This document shows, one piece after another, positions 9,571 through 18,356 of a DNA stretch of 64,000 nt. The stretch covers positions 620,001 to 684,000 of the forward strand of contig CP076354.1 of the NCBI GenBank assembly GCA_018798825.1, written 5' to 3'. The position numbers and the translations under genes are program-made. Source of the stretch: Ochrobactrum sp. BTU1 (lineage in GTDB: Bacteria > Pseudomonadota > Alphaproteobacteria > Rhizobiales > Rhizobiaceae). The notes beneath the pieces were generated by a model. It made no database searches, was not told the origin of the DNA, and saw only the letters and a program-made list of their open reading frames with translations. Each line of letters starts with the position of its first letter. The first letter of the stretch is position 1.

Positions 9571-11277
9571 ATGTCTGAAGCCCCAGCAATCGCGAGCCAG
9601 GAGCTTCCCGAACGCGAAAGCATGGAATTTGATGTTGTGATTGTCGGCGCAGGCCCTGCAGGCCTTGCTGCGGCTATTCGGTTTAAACAAATCAATCCGG
9701 AGCTTTCAGTCGTCGTTCTTGAAAAGGGCGGGGAAGTTGGCGCGCATATCCTGTCGGGCGCCGTCGTTGATCCAAGTGGTATCGATCAGCTTCTGCCAGG
9801 CTGGCGCGAGGAAGAGGGGCATCCGTTCAAGACCCCTGTGACCGCTGACCATTTCCTGCTGCTTGGTCCTGCGGGTTCGGTGCGTCTGCCAAATTTCGCC
9901 ATGCCACCGCTGATGAACAATCACGGCAATTACATCGTGTCACTCGGCAATGTCTGCCGCTGGCTTGGCACGAAAGCAGAAGAGCTGGGCGTTGAAATCT
10001 ATCCGGGCTTTGCTGCCACCGAAGTGCTTTATAATGATGAAGGCGCTGTAATCGGTGTTGCTACTGGTGATATGGGCGTCGAGCGTGATGGCTCGCACGG
10101 TCCAAATTACACGCGCGGCATGGCGCTGCTTGGCAAATATGTTCTGATCGGTGAAGGTGCACGCGGCTCGTTGGCAAAGGAACTGATTGCGAAGTTCAAG
10201 CTTGATGAAGGTCGTGAACCAGCCAAGTTTGGTATCGGCCTTAAGGAACTCTGGCAGGTCGATCCGTCCAAGCATAAGCCGGGTCTGGTACAGCATTCAT
10301 TTGGCTGGCCGCTTGATATGAAGACCGGCGGTGGCTCGTTCCTCTATCATCTTGAAGACAATATGGTTGCAGTCGGCTTCGTACTGCATCTCAACTACAA
10401 GAACCCTTATCTGTCGCCGTTTGAAGAGTTCCAGCGGTTCAAGACGCATCCGGCGATCCGCGATACATTCGAGGGTGGCAAACGCCTTTCTTATGGCGCG
10501 CGCGCGATTACCGAAGGTGGTTTCCAGTCAGTGCCAAAACTGTCCTTCCCGGGTGGTGCGCTGATCGGCTGTTCGGCTGGCTTAGTCAACGTACCCCGCA
10601 TCAAGGGCAGTCATAACGCAGTTCTGTCGGGCATTCTTGCTGCCGACAAGATTGCGGAAGCTTTGGCCGCTGGTCGTGCCAATGATGAGCCGATTGAAAT
10701 CGAAAACAGCTGGCGTAACAGCGCTATCGGCAAGGATCTCAAGAAGGTCCGCAATGTGAAGCCGCTCTGGTCGAAGCTCGGAACGGTTATGGGTGTTGCT
10801 CTCGGTGGTCTTGATATGTGGACCAATCAGCTGTTTGGCTTCTCATTCTTTGGTACGCTGAAGCATGGGAAGAACGATGCGCAAAGCCTTGAGCCAGCAG
10901 CAAAGCACAAGAAGATCGATTATCCGAAGCCGGATGGCGTTCTGACTTTTGATCGTCTTTCGTCGGTGTTTCTTTCGAACACAAACCATGACGAAAACGA
11001 GCCAGTTCATTTGCATGTGGCTGACATGAAGCTGCAGCAGACATCAGAGCATGATGTCTTTGCAGGTCCATCGACGCGCTATTGCCCTGCAGGTGTTTAT
11101 GAATGGGTGGATGCTGACGGCAATTCCGCGGCTGATCCGCAGGCCAAGGATGTTCGCTTTGTGATCAATGCGCAGAACTGCGTGCATTGCAAAACTTGCG
11201 ATATCAAGGACCCGAACCAGAACATCAACTGGGTTCCGCCACAAGGCGGCGAAGGACCGGTTTACGTAAACATGTAA
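9571..11277 (+). CDS. Electron transfer flavoprotein-ubiquinone oxidoreductase
   Basis: A 568-residue membrane-associated flavoprotein that passes electrons from ETF, reduced by acyl-CoA and other dehydrogenases, to the ubiquinone pool. The FAD-binding motif GAGPAGLAAA begins at residue 26. The C-terminal 4Fe-4S domain has Cys505, Cys537, Cys540 and Cys543 (NCVHCKTCDIKDP), complete for the family. The ribosome site GGAGG precedes the ATG at 9571. The coding end GEGPVYVNM is echoed in the tandem repeat that follows directly after the stop. Confidence 0.96.
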   Translation: MSEAPAIASQELPERESMEFDVVIVGAGPAGLAAAIRFKQINPELSVVVLEKGGEVGAHILSGAVVDPSGIDQLLPGWREEEGHPFKTPVTADHFLLLGPAGSVRLPNFAMPPLMNNHGNYIVSLGNVCRWLGTKAEELGVEIYPGFAATEVLYNDEGAVIGVATGDMGVERDGSHGPNYTRGMALLGKYVLIGEGARGSLAKELIAKFKLDEGREPAKFGIGLKELWQVDPSKHKPGLVQHSFGWPLDMKTGGGSFLYHLEDNMVAVGFVLHLNYKNPYLSPFEEFQRFKTHPAIRDTFEGGKRLSYGARAITEGGFQSVPKLSFPGGALIGCSAGLVNVPRIKGSHNAVLSGILAADKIAEALAAGRANDEPIEIENSWRNSAIGKDLKKVRNVKPLWSKLGTVMGVALGGLDMWTNQLFGFSFFGTLKHGKNDAQSLEPAAKHKKIDYPKPDGVLTFDRLSSVFLSNTNHDENEPVHLHVADMKLQQTSEHDVFAGPSTRYCPAGVYEWVDADGNSAADPQAKDVRFVINAQNCVHCKTCDIKDPNQNINWVPPQGGEGPVYVNM

Positions 11278-11453
11278 TGTTTGCGTGAACTGTGTCCGTA
11301 TCGACCGCCGTTGAGAACGATGTCGGCGAGGGACCAGTTTACGTGAACAATGTAGTGTTTGCGTGAACTGTGTCCGTATCGACCGCCGTTGAGAACGATG
11401 TCGGCGAGGGACCAGTTTACGTGAACAATGTAGTGTTTGCGGAAACATGTAAT
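11278..11453 (+). repeat. 78-bp tandem repeat, two copies plus a partial
   Basis: Two identical 78-bp units start at 11278 and 11356; a third begins at 11434 but diverges after about 9 bp. Each unit ends with a diverged copy of the 3' end of the ETF-QO gene, which could encode GEGPVYVN. The array is bracketed by an 11-bp direct repeat AAACATGTAAT at 11268-11278 (containing the gene's stop codon) and 11443-11453. Unit ends carry the near-inverted repeats CGTGAACTG and CAGTTTACG. It sits between stop codon and terminator. Confidence 0.9.
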
Positions 11454-11455
11454 TG

Positions 11456-11484
11456 AAAAAGGCGGTTTTAAACCGCCTTTTTTA
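11456..11484 (+). terminator. ETF-QO terminator
   Basis: The arms AAAAAGGCGGTTT (11456-11468) and AAACCGCCTTTTT (11470-11482) are perfectly complementary and followed by T residues. This is a classic rho-independent terminator, now pushed about 180 bp from the stop codon by the repeat array. Confidence 0.9.
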
Positions 11485-11520
11485 TTAGAGTGCCGGGGGC
11501 ACAAAGGTCGCTCTAACGCT

Positions 11521-12540
11521 TCAAAAAGAGAGCATGACTGATTGAGTTTCCGGCTCGTCAGTGTCTGGACGTACCGGCATCGGAACCGAAAACTCAAGCC
11601 TGATTGGCAAGTGATCGGAGCCGACGTCCTCGCGTGTGGTTGCAGCGGGCGCTTCGATTTCATGGCTTACGAGAACCTGATCGATCGGCAGACCGACATA
11701 AGGCGCGAGTTTTATCGGAAGGTTTTGCAACATCCATGTGCCACCGATACCAGTCATCGCCTTGGTGGTCGAAGCTTTCTCGATGCGATGGACAGCATTG
11801 CTCCATGGCGTAGCGTTGAAATCGCCAGCGATGATCATAGGGCCACTGAATTTCTGCAATTCTGGCACCAATGCATCGATGATCGCCGCCTGACCATATG
11901 GCCACGGAAGCACAGCATGATATGCTGCTACATTCACGCTCGTGCCGCTAAAATCGATAGAAGTCATGGCAAGGCGATCATCGCCAAGGCACAACTGAGC
12001 GCTACCTTCACTGAATGGGCGGCGGGACAGAATGCCAACGCCCATATTGCTTCCGTCTTTGTGGCATTCAAAATGGTAAGGATAAGTACCCTTCAGAATG
12101 TCGATCCACATTGCCCAATCTGCACCGGCTTCCTGATAGGTGATAACGTCAGGCTTTTCCTGCGCAACCATCTGCATAACGCGTTTAGGCTCAGGGTTGT
12201 TATAGCGCAGATTGATCTGCACCAGGCTGTAACGTGCGCCGGTCGTCGGCACATCGGCCTGTGCAGAAGATGATCCGTTGAGAAGATTACGTGCGGCACC
12301 AAGCGTCGTGCTGAAAGCAAGGATCGCAAAAAGCAGGATCATTGCACCTTCACGCCGCATCTTTGTGAACAAGAGCGGCAATGCCAGCAAACCCATCAGA
12401 ATCGCTAGATGTGGTCGAAAATGCCCGAATGAATCGAGCATTGGATGCGCTGATCCAAGAAAACCAAGCACAAGAGGGACCGACACCAGAACAGCGGTGA
12501 TCAGTAGGAGCAATGAAAGGTTTTCGCGGCGTTTTGACAT
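11521..12540 (-). CDS. Endonuclease/exonuclease/phosphatase family membrane protein
   Basis: A 339-residue protein with three hydrophobic helices in the first 100 residues and an EEP fold (DNase I-like) after them. Catalytic motifs are QINLRYNN, the metal-binding Glu in TYQEAG, AGDFNATPWS and the C-terminal GSDHLPI. Members hydrolyse phosphodiester or phosphomonoester bonds; the substrate here is unknown, and the domain probably faces the periplasm. I prefer ATG 12540 (AGGTG upstream) to an in-frame GTG at 12549. Confidence 0.85.
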   Translation of the reverse strand: MSKRRENLSLLLLITAVLVSVPLVLGFLGSAHPMLDSFGHFRPHLAILMGLLALPLLFTKMRREGAMILLFAILAFSTTLGAARNLLNGSSSAQADVPTTGARYSLVQINLRYNNPEPKRVMQMVAQEKPDVITYQEAGADWAMWIDILKGTYPYHFECHKDGSNMGVGILSRRPFSEGSAQLCLGDDRLAMTSIDFSGTSVNVAAYHAVLPWPYGQAAIIDALVPELQKFSGPMIIAGDFNATPWSNAVHRIEKASTTKAMTGIGGTWMLQNLPIKLAPYVGLPIDQVLVSHEIEAPAATTREDVGSDHLPIRLEFSVPMPVRPDTDEPETQSVMLSF

Positions 12541-12595
12541 GGTACGCACCTAGCCGCTGATTACGGCGCGATGATGGAATAGGGGAATTTGGAAA

Positions 12596-12628
12596 AGGGC
12601 AGTATGCTTTCAAAATACATACTGCCCT
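12596..12628 (-). terminator. amn terminator
   Basis: An 11-bp perfect stem (12596-12606 with 12618-12628) with an 11-nt loop; read on the minus strand the second arm is followed by TTTTCC. It lies 29 bp past the amn stop codon. Confidence 0.7.
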
Positions 12629-12656
12629 AACTACCTATTGCCCTACTGCCTCATAC

Positions 12657-14159
12657 CTACTGGAAAGCTGTCTCGAAGAAGCTACGGAGCTTGCGCGAAT
12701 GCAGTCGCTCATCAGGCATGGCTGCGATTTTTTCCATCGCACGAATACCGATTTGCAGATGCTGTGCTACCTGCCGCTTGTAGAACTCTGTCGCCATGCC
12801 AGGCAGTTTCAGTTCGCCATGCAAAGGCTTGTCGGAAACACAGAGCAACGTGCCGTATGGTACGCGGAAGCGGAACCCATTGGCAGCAATCGTGGCAGAC
12901 TCCATGTCAAGCGCAACTGCACGCGCCTGTGAAAGGCGCTGAACCGGTCCGCGCTGGTCGCGTAACTCCCAGTTTCGATTGTCGATTGTTGCGACTGTAC
13001 CAGTGCGCATGATGCGCTTGAGGTCATAGCCTTCAAGGCCAGTTATTTCTTCGACCGCCTCTTCAAGTGCTACCTGAATTTCGGCAAGTGCGGGCAAGGG
13101 CACCCAAACAGGAAGATCGTCATCAAGAACGTGGTCTTCACGCATATAAGCATGAGCAAGTACGTAATCGCCAAGCTCTTGAGTGTTGCGCAGACCGGCA
13201 CAATGTCCCAGCATCAGCCATGCATGTGGACGCAGCACAGCAACATGGTCGGTGATGGTCTTTGCATTGGATGGGCCAACGCCGATATTGACCATGGTAA
13301 TACCGGAATGATCGGCGCGTTGAAGGTGATAGGCAGGCATCTGTGGCATACGCTGTAGCGGAATGCCGCTGCTCGGCTCGGATTCGCCTGCGCGTGTTAT
13401 CGCGTTGCCTGGCTCAACAAAGCTATCATAGCCGCCGCCACCGTCTGCCATCAGCTTGCGCGCATAAGCGCAGAATTCGTCCATATAGAACTGATAGTTG
13501 GTGAATAGAACAAAGTTCTGAAAATGCTTGGGGCTGGTTGCGGTGTAATGCGCAAGCCTGTGTAGAGAGTAGTCAACGCGTTGTGCCGTGAACGGCGCCA
13601 GCGGCATTGGTTCACCGGGAACAGGATCGAAATCGGCATTGACGATCTTGTCGTCGGTTGCAGCCAGATCCGGAACATCGAAGAGATCGCGCATCGGATG
13701 CGTAAAAGCATTGGCAACCGATGCTTCGACATAGGTGCCTTCCATGAAGGCAAAGTGAATCGGAATTGGTGTTGCCGATTCCCGAACGGTGACCGCAACG
13801 CCGTGATTGCGCATCAGCAGGCGAATTTGCTCGTTGAGGTAATGGTCGAACAGATCTGGCCGGGTAATCGTCGCCGCGTAATCGCCGGGCGTAGTCACAT
13901 GACCAAAGGCGAGACGCGTATCTACATGCGCAAAGCTGGAGGTGGACAGGCAGATTTCGGGATAAAAAGCGCGATAACGCTGAGGGCGAGCCTCTCCCTT
14001 TGCCAGCTGCTCAAAAGCCGTGCGAAGGAACGCGGTGTTGCGATCATAAAGCTTGCGCAGTGCGGCAACCGCCGCACTTGCATCGGTAAAAACTTCCGGC
14101 TCCACGAAGGGAGGGGTTTTGATATCAGGGATGAAAGTTTGTTCGATTCGCTGTGTCAT
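12657..14159 (-). CDS. amn: AMP nucleosidase
   Basis: A 500-residue enzyme that hydrolyses AMP to adenine and ribose 5-phosphate, a purine salvage and adenylate-balancing step in the cytosol. It has the N-terminal AMP nucleosidase domain (about 1-180, including FAHVDTRLAFGHV) and a C-terminal phosphorylase fold with VNIGVGPSNAKTITDH and DMESATIAANGFRFRVPYGTLLCVSDKPLHGELK split over short motifs typical of bacterial Amn. Length is normal. The ribosome site is weak. It is followed by its own terminator, and upstream lie two very small genes on the same strand. Confidence 0.94.
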   Translation of the reverse strand: MTQRIEQTFIPDIKTPPFVEPEVFTDASAAVAALRKLYDRNTAFLRTAFEQLAKGEARPQRYRAFYPEICLSTSSFAHVDTRLAFGHVTTPGDYAATITRPDLFDHYLNEQIRLLMRNHGVAVTVRESATPIPIHFAFMEGTYVEASVANAFTHPMRDLFDVPDLAATDDKIVNADFDPVPGEPMPLAPFTAQRVDYSLHRLAHYTATSPKHFQNFVLFTNYQFYMDEFCAYARKLMADGGGGYDSFVEPGNAITRAGESEPSSGIPLQRMPQMPAYHLQRADHSGITMVNIGVGPSNAKTITDHVAVLRPHAWLMLGHCAGLRNTQELGDYVLAHAYMREDHVLDDDLPVWVPLPALAEIQVALEEAVEEITGLEGYDLKRIMRTGTVATIDNRNWELRDQRGPVQRLSQARAVALDMESATIAANGFRFRVPYGTLLCVSDKPLHGELKLPGMATEFYKRQVAQHLQIGIRAMEKIAAMPDERLHSRKLRSFFETAFQ

Positions 14160-14200
14160 GACTTAGTATAGCAAACTCCATGACACGCGCATGTCCCTGT

Positions 14201-14368
14201 TTAAGCACTTCTTTGAAGGCTTACATACAGTACGAGGCCGACCCCGTTCATTTGCGCGTTCTGCCCTATTTGGGTGTAGGCGAAGGTTGCGGCAGGGCCG
14301 GTGAAGACGGCGGTGAAAAGCAGGACACGAAGCGCAATCCCTGCTGAAATACGGAAACGCGAGATCAT
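14201..14368 (-). CDS. Very small membrane or secreted protein (55 aa)
   Basis: Start ATG overlaps the stop of the gene before it by four bases (ATGA), which suggests translational coupling. The product of 55 residues has a basic start, then a hydrophobic stretch (ALRVLLFTAVFTGPAATFAY) that reads as a signal peptide or one membrane helix, and a short tail QIGQNAQMNGVGLVLYVSLQ. I recognise no family. It ends 41 bp upstream of the amn start on the same strand, so co-transcription with amn is possible. Confidence 0.6.
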   Translation of the reverse strand: MISRFRISAGIALRVLLFTAVFTGPAATFAYTQIGQNAQMNGVGLVLYVSLQRSA

Positions 14369-14529
14369 AGCCGCCTGTCTCCGTCCACATGCTTGAGGTG
14401 CATTGCTGTGATAGGGCCAACGACCGGCTGGTCGCGATAAACATCATATTTGCGATCAACAAAAAGGCTCGCGATGATCGCAAAACCGGCAATCATTAAA
14501 CAGACAATCGTAACTCGCCACAGCAGCAT
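14365..14529 (-). CDS. Very small membrane protein (54 aa)
   Basis: A 54-residue frame with a strong ribosome site (GGGGGAA) 4-5 bases before ATG. Residues about 3-24 form one hydrophobic helix (LWRVTIVCLMIAGFAIIASL), followed by a charged tail YDVYRDQPVVGPI and HVDGDRRL. The stop overlaps the start of the next small gene. No family recognised; the ribosome site, the topology and the ATGA coupling make a real gene likely. Confidence 0.65.
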   Translation of the reverse strand: MLLWRVTIVCLMIAGFAIIASLFVDRKYDVYRDQPVVGPITAMHLKHVDGDRRL

Positions 14530-14738
14530 AATTCCCCCGGCTTTAAAAGCGTTTGCTCTACGGGCTTGAGTTTAAGGATGCGACCTGAACTGCTCCTGAG
14601 AGCTGCATTCATCCGGCGTTCAAAAATATTGATGTTTCACTAACTTGATCGCTTCGCACTTGTGCCGGGCTGCACGGCGCTTATGTTAACCCGCATTGGA
14701 AATACGGACAAAGCCAAGAAAGCGGGAGACAGATACCC

Positions 14739-15446
14739 ATGGCTGAGCAGACAAAACCCATTGAGCTTTATTATTGGCCTACCCCGAATGGCTTCAAAAT
14801 CAGCATCATGCTGGAGGAACTAGGCGTTCCTTACGAAGTCAAATATGTGAACATCGGTAAGGGCGATCAATTCCAACCGGACTTTCTCAAAATTGCACCC
14901 AATAACCGTATGCCAGCGATTATCGACCCGGAAGGGCCGGGCGGCGAGCCGATCTCGGTTTTTGAATCAGGCGCAATTCTTCAGTATCTCGGCCGGAAGT
15001 TTGGAAAGTTCTATCCAACGGATGAACGCAAGCGTGTCGCCGTTGATGAATGGCTGATGTGGCAAATGGGTGGACTTGGTCCCATGTCGGGTCAGGCCGG
15101 GCACTTCCGCGTTTATGCGCCGGAAAAGGTGCAATATGGCATTGATCGCTACACCAATGAGGTCAACCGTCTTTATGGTGTCCTGAATCGTCAACTCGAA
15201 GGCAAAGACTATATTGCAGGCGAATATTCTATCGCTGACATGGCCAGCATTGGTTGGATCAACGCGTACAAAAACTATGATCAGCAGCTGGAGGATTTCC
15301 CTAACCTCAAGCGCTGGTATGAAACCATGAATGCACGACCTGCCGTTCAGCGTGGTCTCTTGGTTGGCAAGGAAGAGCGCGAAAAGTCTAACCTCGCCAA
15401 TGACAAGGAAGCGCAGAAAATCCTTTTTGGCCAGAAGGCGCGCTAA
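14739..15446 (+). CDS. Glutathione S-transferase, YghU/YfcG type
   Basis: A 235-residue cytosolic protein. The N-terminal thioredoxin-like domain (about 8-90) starts IELYYWPTPNGFKISIMLEE and has the cis-Pro and ESGAI motif for glutathione binding; the C-terminal helical domain contains EGKDYIAGEYSIADMAS. The segment WQMGGLGPMSGQAGHF is characteristic of the YfcG/YghU disulfide-bond reductase group, which prefers disulfide reduction to conjugation. GGGAG precedes the ATG. Single gene with its own terminator. Confidence 0.92.
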   Translation: MAEQTKPIELYYWPTPNGFKISIMLEELGVPYEVKYVNIGKGDQFQPDFLKIAPNNRMPAIIDPEGPGGEPISVFESGAILQYLGRKFGKFYPTDERKRVAVDEWLMWQMGGLGPMSGQAGHFRVYAPEKVQYGIDRYTNEVNRLYGVLNRQLEGKDYIAGEYSIADMASIGWINAYKNYDQQLEDFPNLKRWYETMNARPAVQRGLLVGKEEREKSNLANDKEAQKILFGQKAR

Positions 15447-15470
15447 TTCGCTTTGGTCAGAAATGCTTGA

Positions 15471-15500
15471 AAGAAAGGCGGCTTAGAAGCCGCCTTTCTT
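15471..15500. terminator. Bidirectional terminator
   Basis: Fourteen-base arms AAGAAAGGCGGCTT and AAGCCGCCTTTCTT (15471-15484, 15487-15500) are perfectly complementary and end in T-rich DNA on the plus strand and A-rich DNA on the other. It separates the GST gene from the convergent DUF2147 gene. Confidence 0.88.
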
Positions 15501-15511
15501 ATTTTATTCGC

Positions 15512-15871
15512 TTACTGCCGTGCGAGGCTTTCACTCTTGCAGATCAAGCCGCCCATGACGCAGCCCGAAAGTGAGAGAGTGTTTCCCTTGACACTGGCCT
15601 TGCCTGTGTAAGTCTTGCCTTCGTCTAGCTTGTTGACTTCGCCCTTGTAGCTGCCGTCCTTGCCAGACATTGTGCCAATCGACTTGCCCTTATATTCGCC
15701 GGTCTGCACTGTGCCGCAATATTTACCGCCGCCGCAAGCTGCGTAGCTGATAATCGTACCATTCGGGCGTTTCCAAGTACCAACAATTGCTTCTTCAGCA
15801 AATGCTGGTGCGGCTAAGCCTGCCGTCAGTGCTACGGCGGCGGTCATTCCCATAATAAAAGTGCGGATCAT
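15512..15871 (-). CDS. DUF2147-type secreted protein
   Basis: A 119-residue exported protein. A signal peptide of about 25 residues ends APAFA-EE; the mature part (VGTWKRPNGTIISYAACGGGKYCG split here into its motifs GTWKRPNG and YCGTV) fits the DUF2147 lipocalin-like family of periplasmic proteins of unknown role. Four cysteines could form two disulfides. The frame is open another 74 codons upstream, but GGAGGAATGC lies directly before ATG 15871 and the signal peptide starts there. Confidence 0.85.
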   Translation of the reverse strand: MIRTFIMGMTAAVALTAGLAAPAFAEEAIVGTWKRPNGTIISYAACGGGKYCGTVQTGEYKGKSIGTMSGKDGSYKGEVNKLDEGKTYTGKASVKGNTLSLSGCVMGGLICKSESLARQ

Positions 15872-16309
15872 GCATTCCTCCCAAAATGCCGCAAAGCTCT
15901 CTATTTTCAGCTCTGCAGAAAACTTACGCAAACGTAAACGTAATCGAGTTTGGTCCGAAGCGGAAGAGGGATAATTGGTGGCTTCGAATTCGCCGATAAT
16001 CACTTTCTCAACAAAGCCAATCGATGCCATGGTTATCATCTGGTTTCCAAGCACTGTGGATGAAAAAGCGGCAATTTCGGAAAAACGCTGCAATTCGCGA
16101 AGCTTGGATGTTTAACAAAATCCCAAATTTACTCCTTGTTGGGATTTCGTTGTCGCGTTGTTAAGCATCTGGTTTAACGTGCATTTTAATCCTGTCGCCT
16201 ATCTTAAAGACCATGAACGGAACGACAGATCCGACGGTTCCGGGCCGGTGAAAGCCAGTCACGGAAACAAAGAGCGGACGGTTCTCGGGATTTAACAGGG
16301 ACAACGAAA
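15872..16309. other. Divergent intergenic region
   Basis: 438 bp between the divergent DUF2147 and Sel1 genes. It holds a 9-bp hairpin (AAATCCCAA 16118-16126 with TTGGGATTT 16139-16147) and a GC-rich leader before the Sel1 gene. No convincing gene; the open frame extending the DUF2147 gene upstream is discarded. Confidence 0.5.
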
Positions 16310-16567
16310 ATGACACAGTTTCAGAGCGTTATACAGCACGACAAGGCAGGTTCTCAGGATCGTATCCTGCTGGAGATGGGTTTGAAATACGCCATCGGCC
16401 GCGACTGCGAAATTGATGTCGTCGAAGCACACAAGTGGCTTAACATTGCAGCAATCCGTGGCAACCAGAAAGCCGAACGTATGCGCAATCAGGTTGCAGC
16501 GACGATGAGCAAGAGCGAGCTGGCAGCGGCACTGCGTGGTGCACGCGAGTGGATGACTTCGCACTGA
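16310..16567 (+). CDS. Small Sel1-repeat protein
   Basis: An 85-residue soluble protein with one Sel1-type helix pair (GLKYAIGRDCEIDVVEAHKWLNIAA, here given by the motif AHKWLNIAAIRGNQKAE). Sel1 repeats are TPR-like protein-binding helices. AGGGA precedes the ATG. Such short single-repeat proteins are common in Rhizobiales; the partner is unknown. Confidence 0.85.
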   Translation: MTQFQSVIQHDKAGSQDRILLEMGLKYAIGRDCEIDVVEAHKWLNIAAIRGNQKAERMRNQVAATMSKSELAAALRGAREWMTSH

Positions 16568-16585
16568 ACTACGGAATGTAGAAAA

Positions 16586-16615
16586 CAAAAAGCCGCCCAA
16601 TGAGGCGGCTTTTTG
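16586..16615. terminator. Bidirectional terminator
   Basis: Arms CAAAAAGCCGCC (16586-16597) and GGCGGCTTTTTG (16604-16615) are perfectly complementary. It lies between the Sel1 gene and the convergent YitT gene, whose stop codon is next to it. Confidence 0.88.
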
Positions 16616-16616
16616 T

Positions 16617-17270
16617 TCAGCTGATCCCGAGATAGCGCCCCGGTTTGTGGTTGATTGCGATGATAACGTTCATCGCAATCGCACCCACAAGCGACAGAAG
16701 CATGTTTTCCCACGGGATGAAAAACAGCGATCCGAGCATGATGATAATGTCGAGCGCGAGCTGAAACCAACCAGCGCGAATGCCATAGGCATCCTGCAAG
16801 TAAAGCGCGAGAATATTGACGCCGCCCACGCCGGAACGATGGCGGAAAAGTGCCAGAACGCCCATGCCCATAAGTGTGCCGCCCATAAGCGCTGCAAAGA
16901 GCGGATTGATTGAGCTGAAATCAACACATAAAGGAATGAGTTTGGCAAAGAGAGATAGAAGTGCGACGGCGATGAACGTTCTGATCGTAAATGGCCAGCC
17001 CATCCGCTTTGCAGCAAAATAGTAGAACGGCAGATTGATCACGAAATAAAGCAAGCCAAATCCGATGCCGGTGGCATACTGGATAAGCAACGCGATACCT
17101 GCCGTACTGCCTGTCATAAGCGTCGCTTGACTATAAAGCGTAATGCCCAACGCAATGAATGAAGTGCCAATCAACATGGCGATTGCATCTTCATAAAGGC
17201 GATGACGATCGACCCCCAGTGTGCTGGTCACATCGACAAGCGGGGAGGCGCTATCTGCGATATCGGTCAC
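16617..17270 (-). CDS. YitT-family membrane protein
   Basis: A 217-residue inner-membrane protein with five to six helices, of the YitT/DUF161 family. Typical motifs are TGSTAGIALLIQY, GGTLMGMGVLALFRHRSGVGG and GIRAGWFQLALD. The C-terminal DUF2179 domain found in many members is absent. Function is not established. I chose GTG 17270, which has GGAG six bases before it, over a TTG 39 bp upstream without a ribosome site. Confidence 0.85.
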   Translation of the reverse strand: MTDIADSASPLVDVTSTLGVDRHRLYEDAIAMLIGTSFIALGITLYSQATLMTGSTAGIALLIQYATGIGFGLLYFVINLPFYYFAAKRMGWPFTIRTFIAVALLSLFAKLIPLCVDFSSINPLFAALMGGTLMGMGVLALFRHRSGVGGVNILALYLQDAYGIRAGWFQLALDIIIMLGSLFFIPWENMLLSLVGAIAMNVIIAINHKPGRYLGIS

Positions 17271-17492
17271 ATTTAACTCCAGAACTGCGAAAACCGGAAA
17301 TTCGGACAAGATTACTCAAAGGGCCGGAGCAATGATCCGTCATTTGAGTGTATGCATATTCCCGCTGATCCGATGGATAATGTGCCACGCGCCAGCGCCA
17401 AGTCTTGGGAGACCTCGCAAATATAGCATCGCGGATGCCCGACGGCACTGCTAGCAATATTGTTATTTTGAACGTCGCATTTTTATTTTAGC

Positions 17493-18035
17493 TCAGCTTT
17501 GACCGTTCATTTTTCGGATTATTTCGTTGCGAGTTTCACTGAGAAATTGCTCTACATCCTTGTGACTGCGTAGATGATGCTTTTTCAGATGCGAAGGGGC
17601 GCTTTCCAGAAAAGATTTTGCCAGAATACGCCCGTTTTTGCGGTAATTAGCCACAAACTTTAGGAATTCCCAATCAAAGCGCTCGTCACAGCCTTCCGCC
17701 ATATCAGGACGGGATTGACCGTAATGGCGAAGTGTTCTGCGCAGGACGCGCCAAAGGCGTGTTGGGGTTGAGATATCCAGAAAAATAATCATGTCGGCGC
17801 GTGCTGCGCGATGCGCCATTGTTTCGCTGTGATTGCCTTCAAATATCCATTCATCGTGATCCGCAACCTCATCGCTCAGAAGGCCGATTTCGTCCCGAGA
17901 GCGCATTGTCCAATTGGGTAGCCAATAGATGGTGTCGATATGAATAACTGGTAATTTGGTGATTGCACCAAGCGAACGGGCGAGGGTGGACTTTCCCGAA
18001 CCTGCGCCACCAATGATCATGATCCTTTTTATCAT
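17493..18035 (-). CDS. Adenylate-kinase-like P-loop NTPase
   Basis: A 180-residue protein with Walker A GGAGSGKST at residues 9-17, a lid/substrate region IHIDTIYWLPNW and the hydrophobic strand MIIFLDI. It belongs to the small-kinase group once annotated as topology-modulation (FlaR-like) proteins. The true substrate is unknown. The AT-rich flanks and lone position give no context. Confidence 0.82.
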   Translation of the reverse strand: MIKRIMIIGGAGSGKSTLARSLGAITKLPVIHIDTIYWLPNWTMRSRDEIGLLSDEVADHDEWIFEGNHSETMAHRAARADMIIFLDISTPTRLWRVLRRTLRHYGQSRPDMAEGCDERFDWEFLKFVANYRKNGRILAKSFLESAPSHLKKHHLRSHKDVEQFLSETRNEIIRKMNGQS

Positions 18036-18356
18036 CTGGGCAAGCTCCGGATTTTAACTGTGTTGCAATAAAGCTGAGACAAGATCATGGAATTACTGTA
18101 TATTTACTTCGCGTCATTCAAATTTACGTAACGACTAAAGAATGACGGTTAGAATTTTTGTATTGTAGACAGTGGTAATATTAAGAGAGTGATTGACAGT
18201 CAACTTGTCTGGCATCAAGCTTGGTGGTGAAGACAAATTTACAAGGTGTGAAGACCGGCAAAGCAGGCCGGATATTCTGAATAGATCGCTTTGAGCGGTC
18301 AGCGCTAATCCGAATGCAACAAAATCAATAGTCCGTATCCGATAGGGAGCGACGAG
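18036..18356. other. Divergent AT-rich intergenic region
   Basis: 321 bp with no gene. It has an 8-bp inverted repeat CGTCATTC/GAATGACG (18112-18119 and 18140-18147), a possible operator between the divergent genes, and a short near-inverted repeat GATCGCT/AGCGGTC near 18284-18300. AGGGAGCGACG forms the ribosome site of the next gene. Confidence 0.45.

Noticed and set aside
11278..11453. Possible CRISPR-like array
   Set aside because: The 78-bp units are directly joined with no unique spacers, and there are no cas genes.
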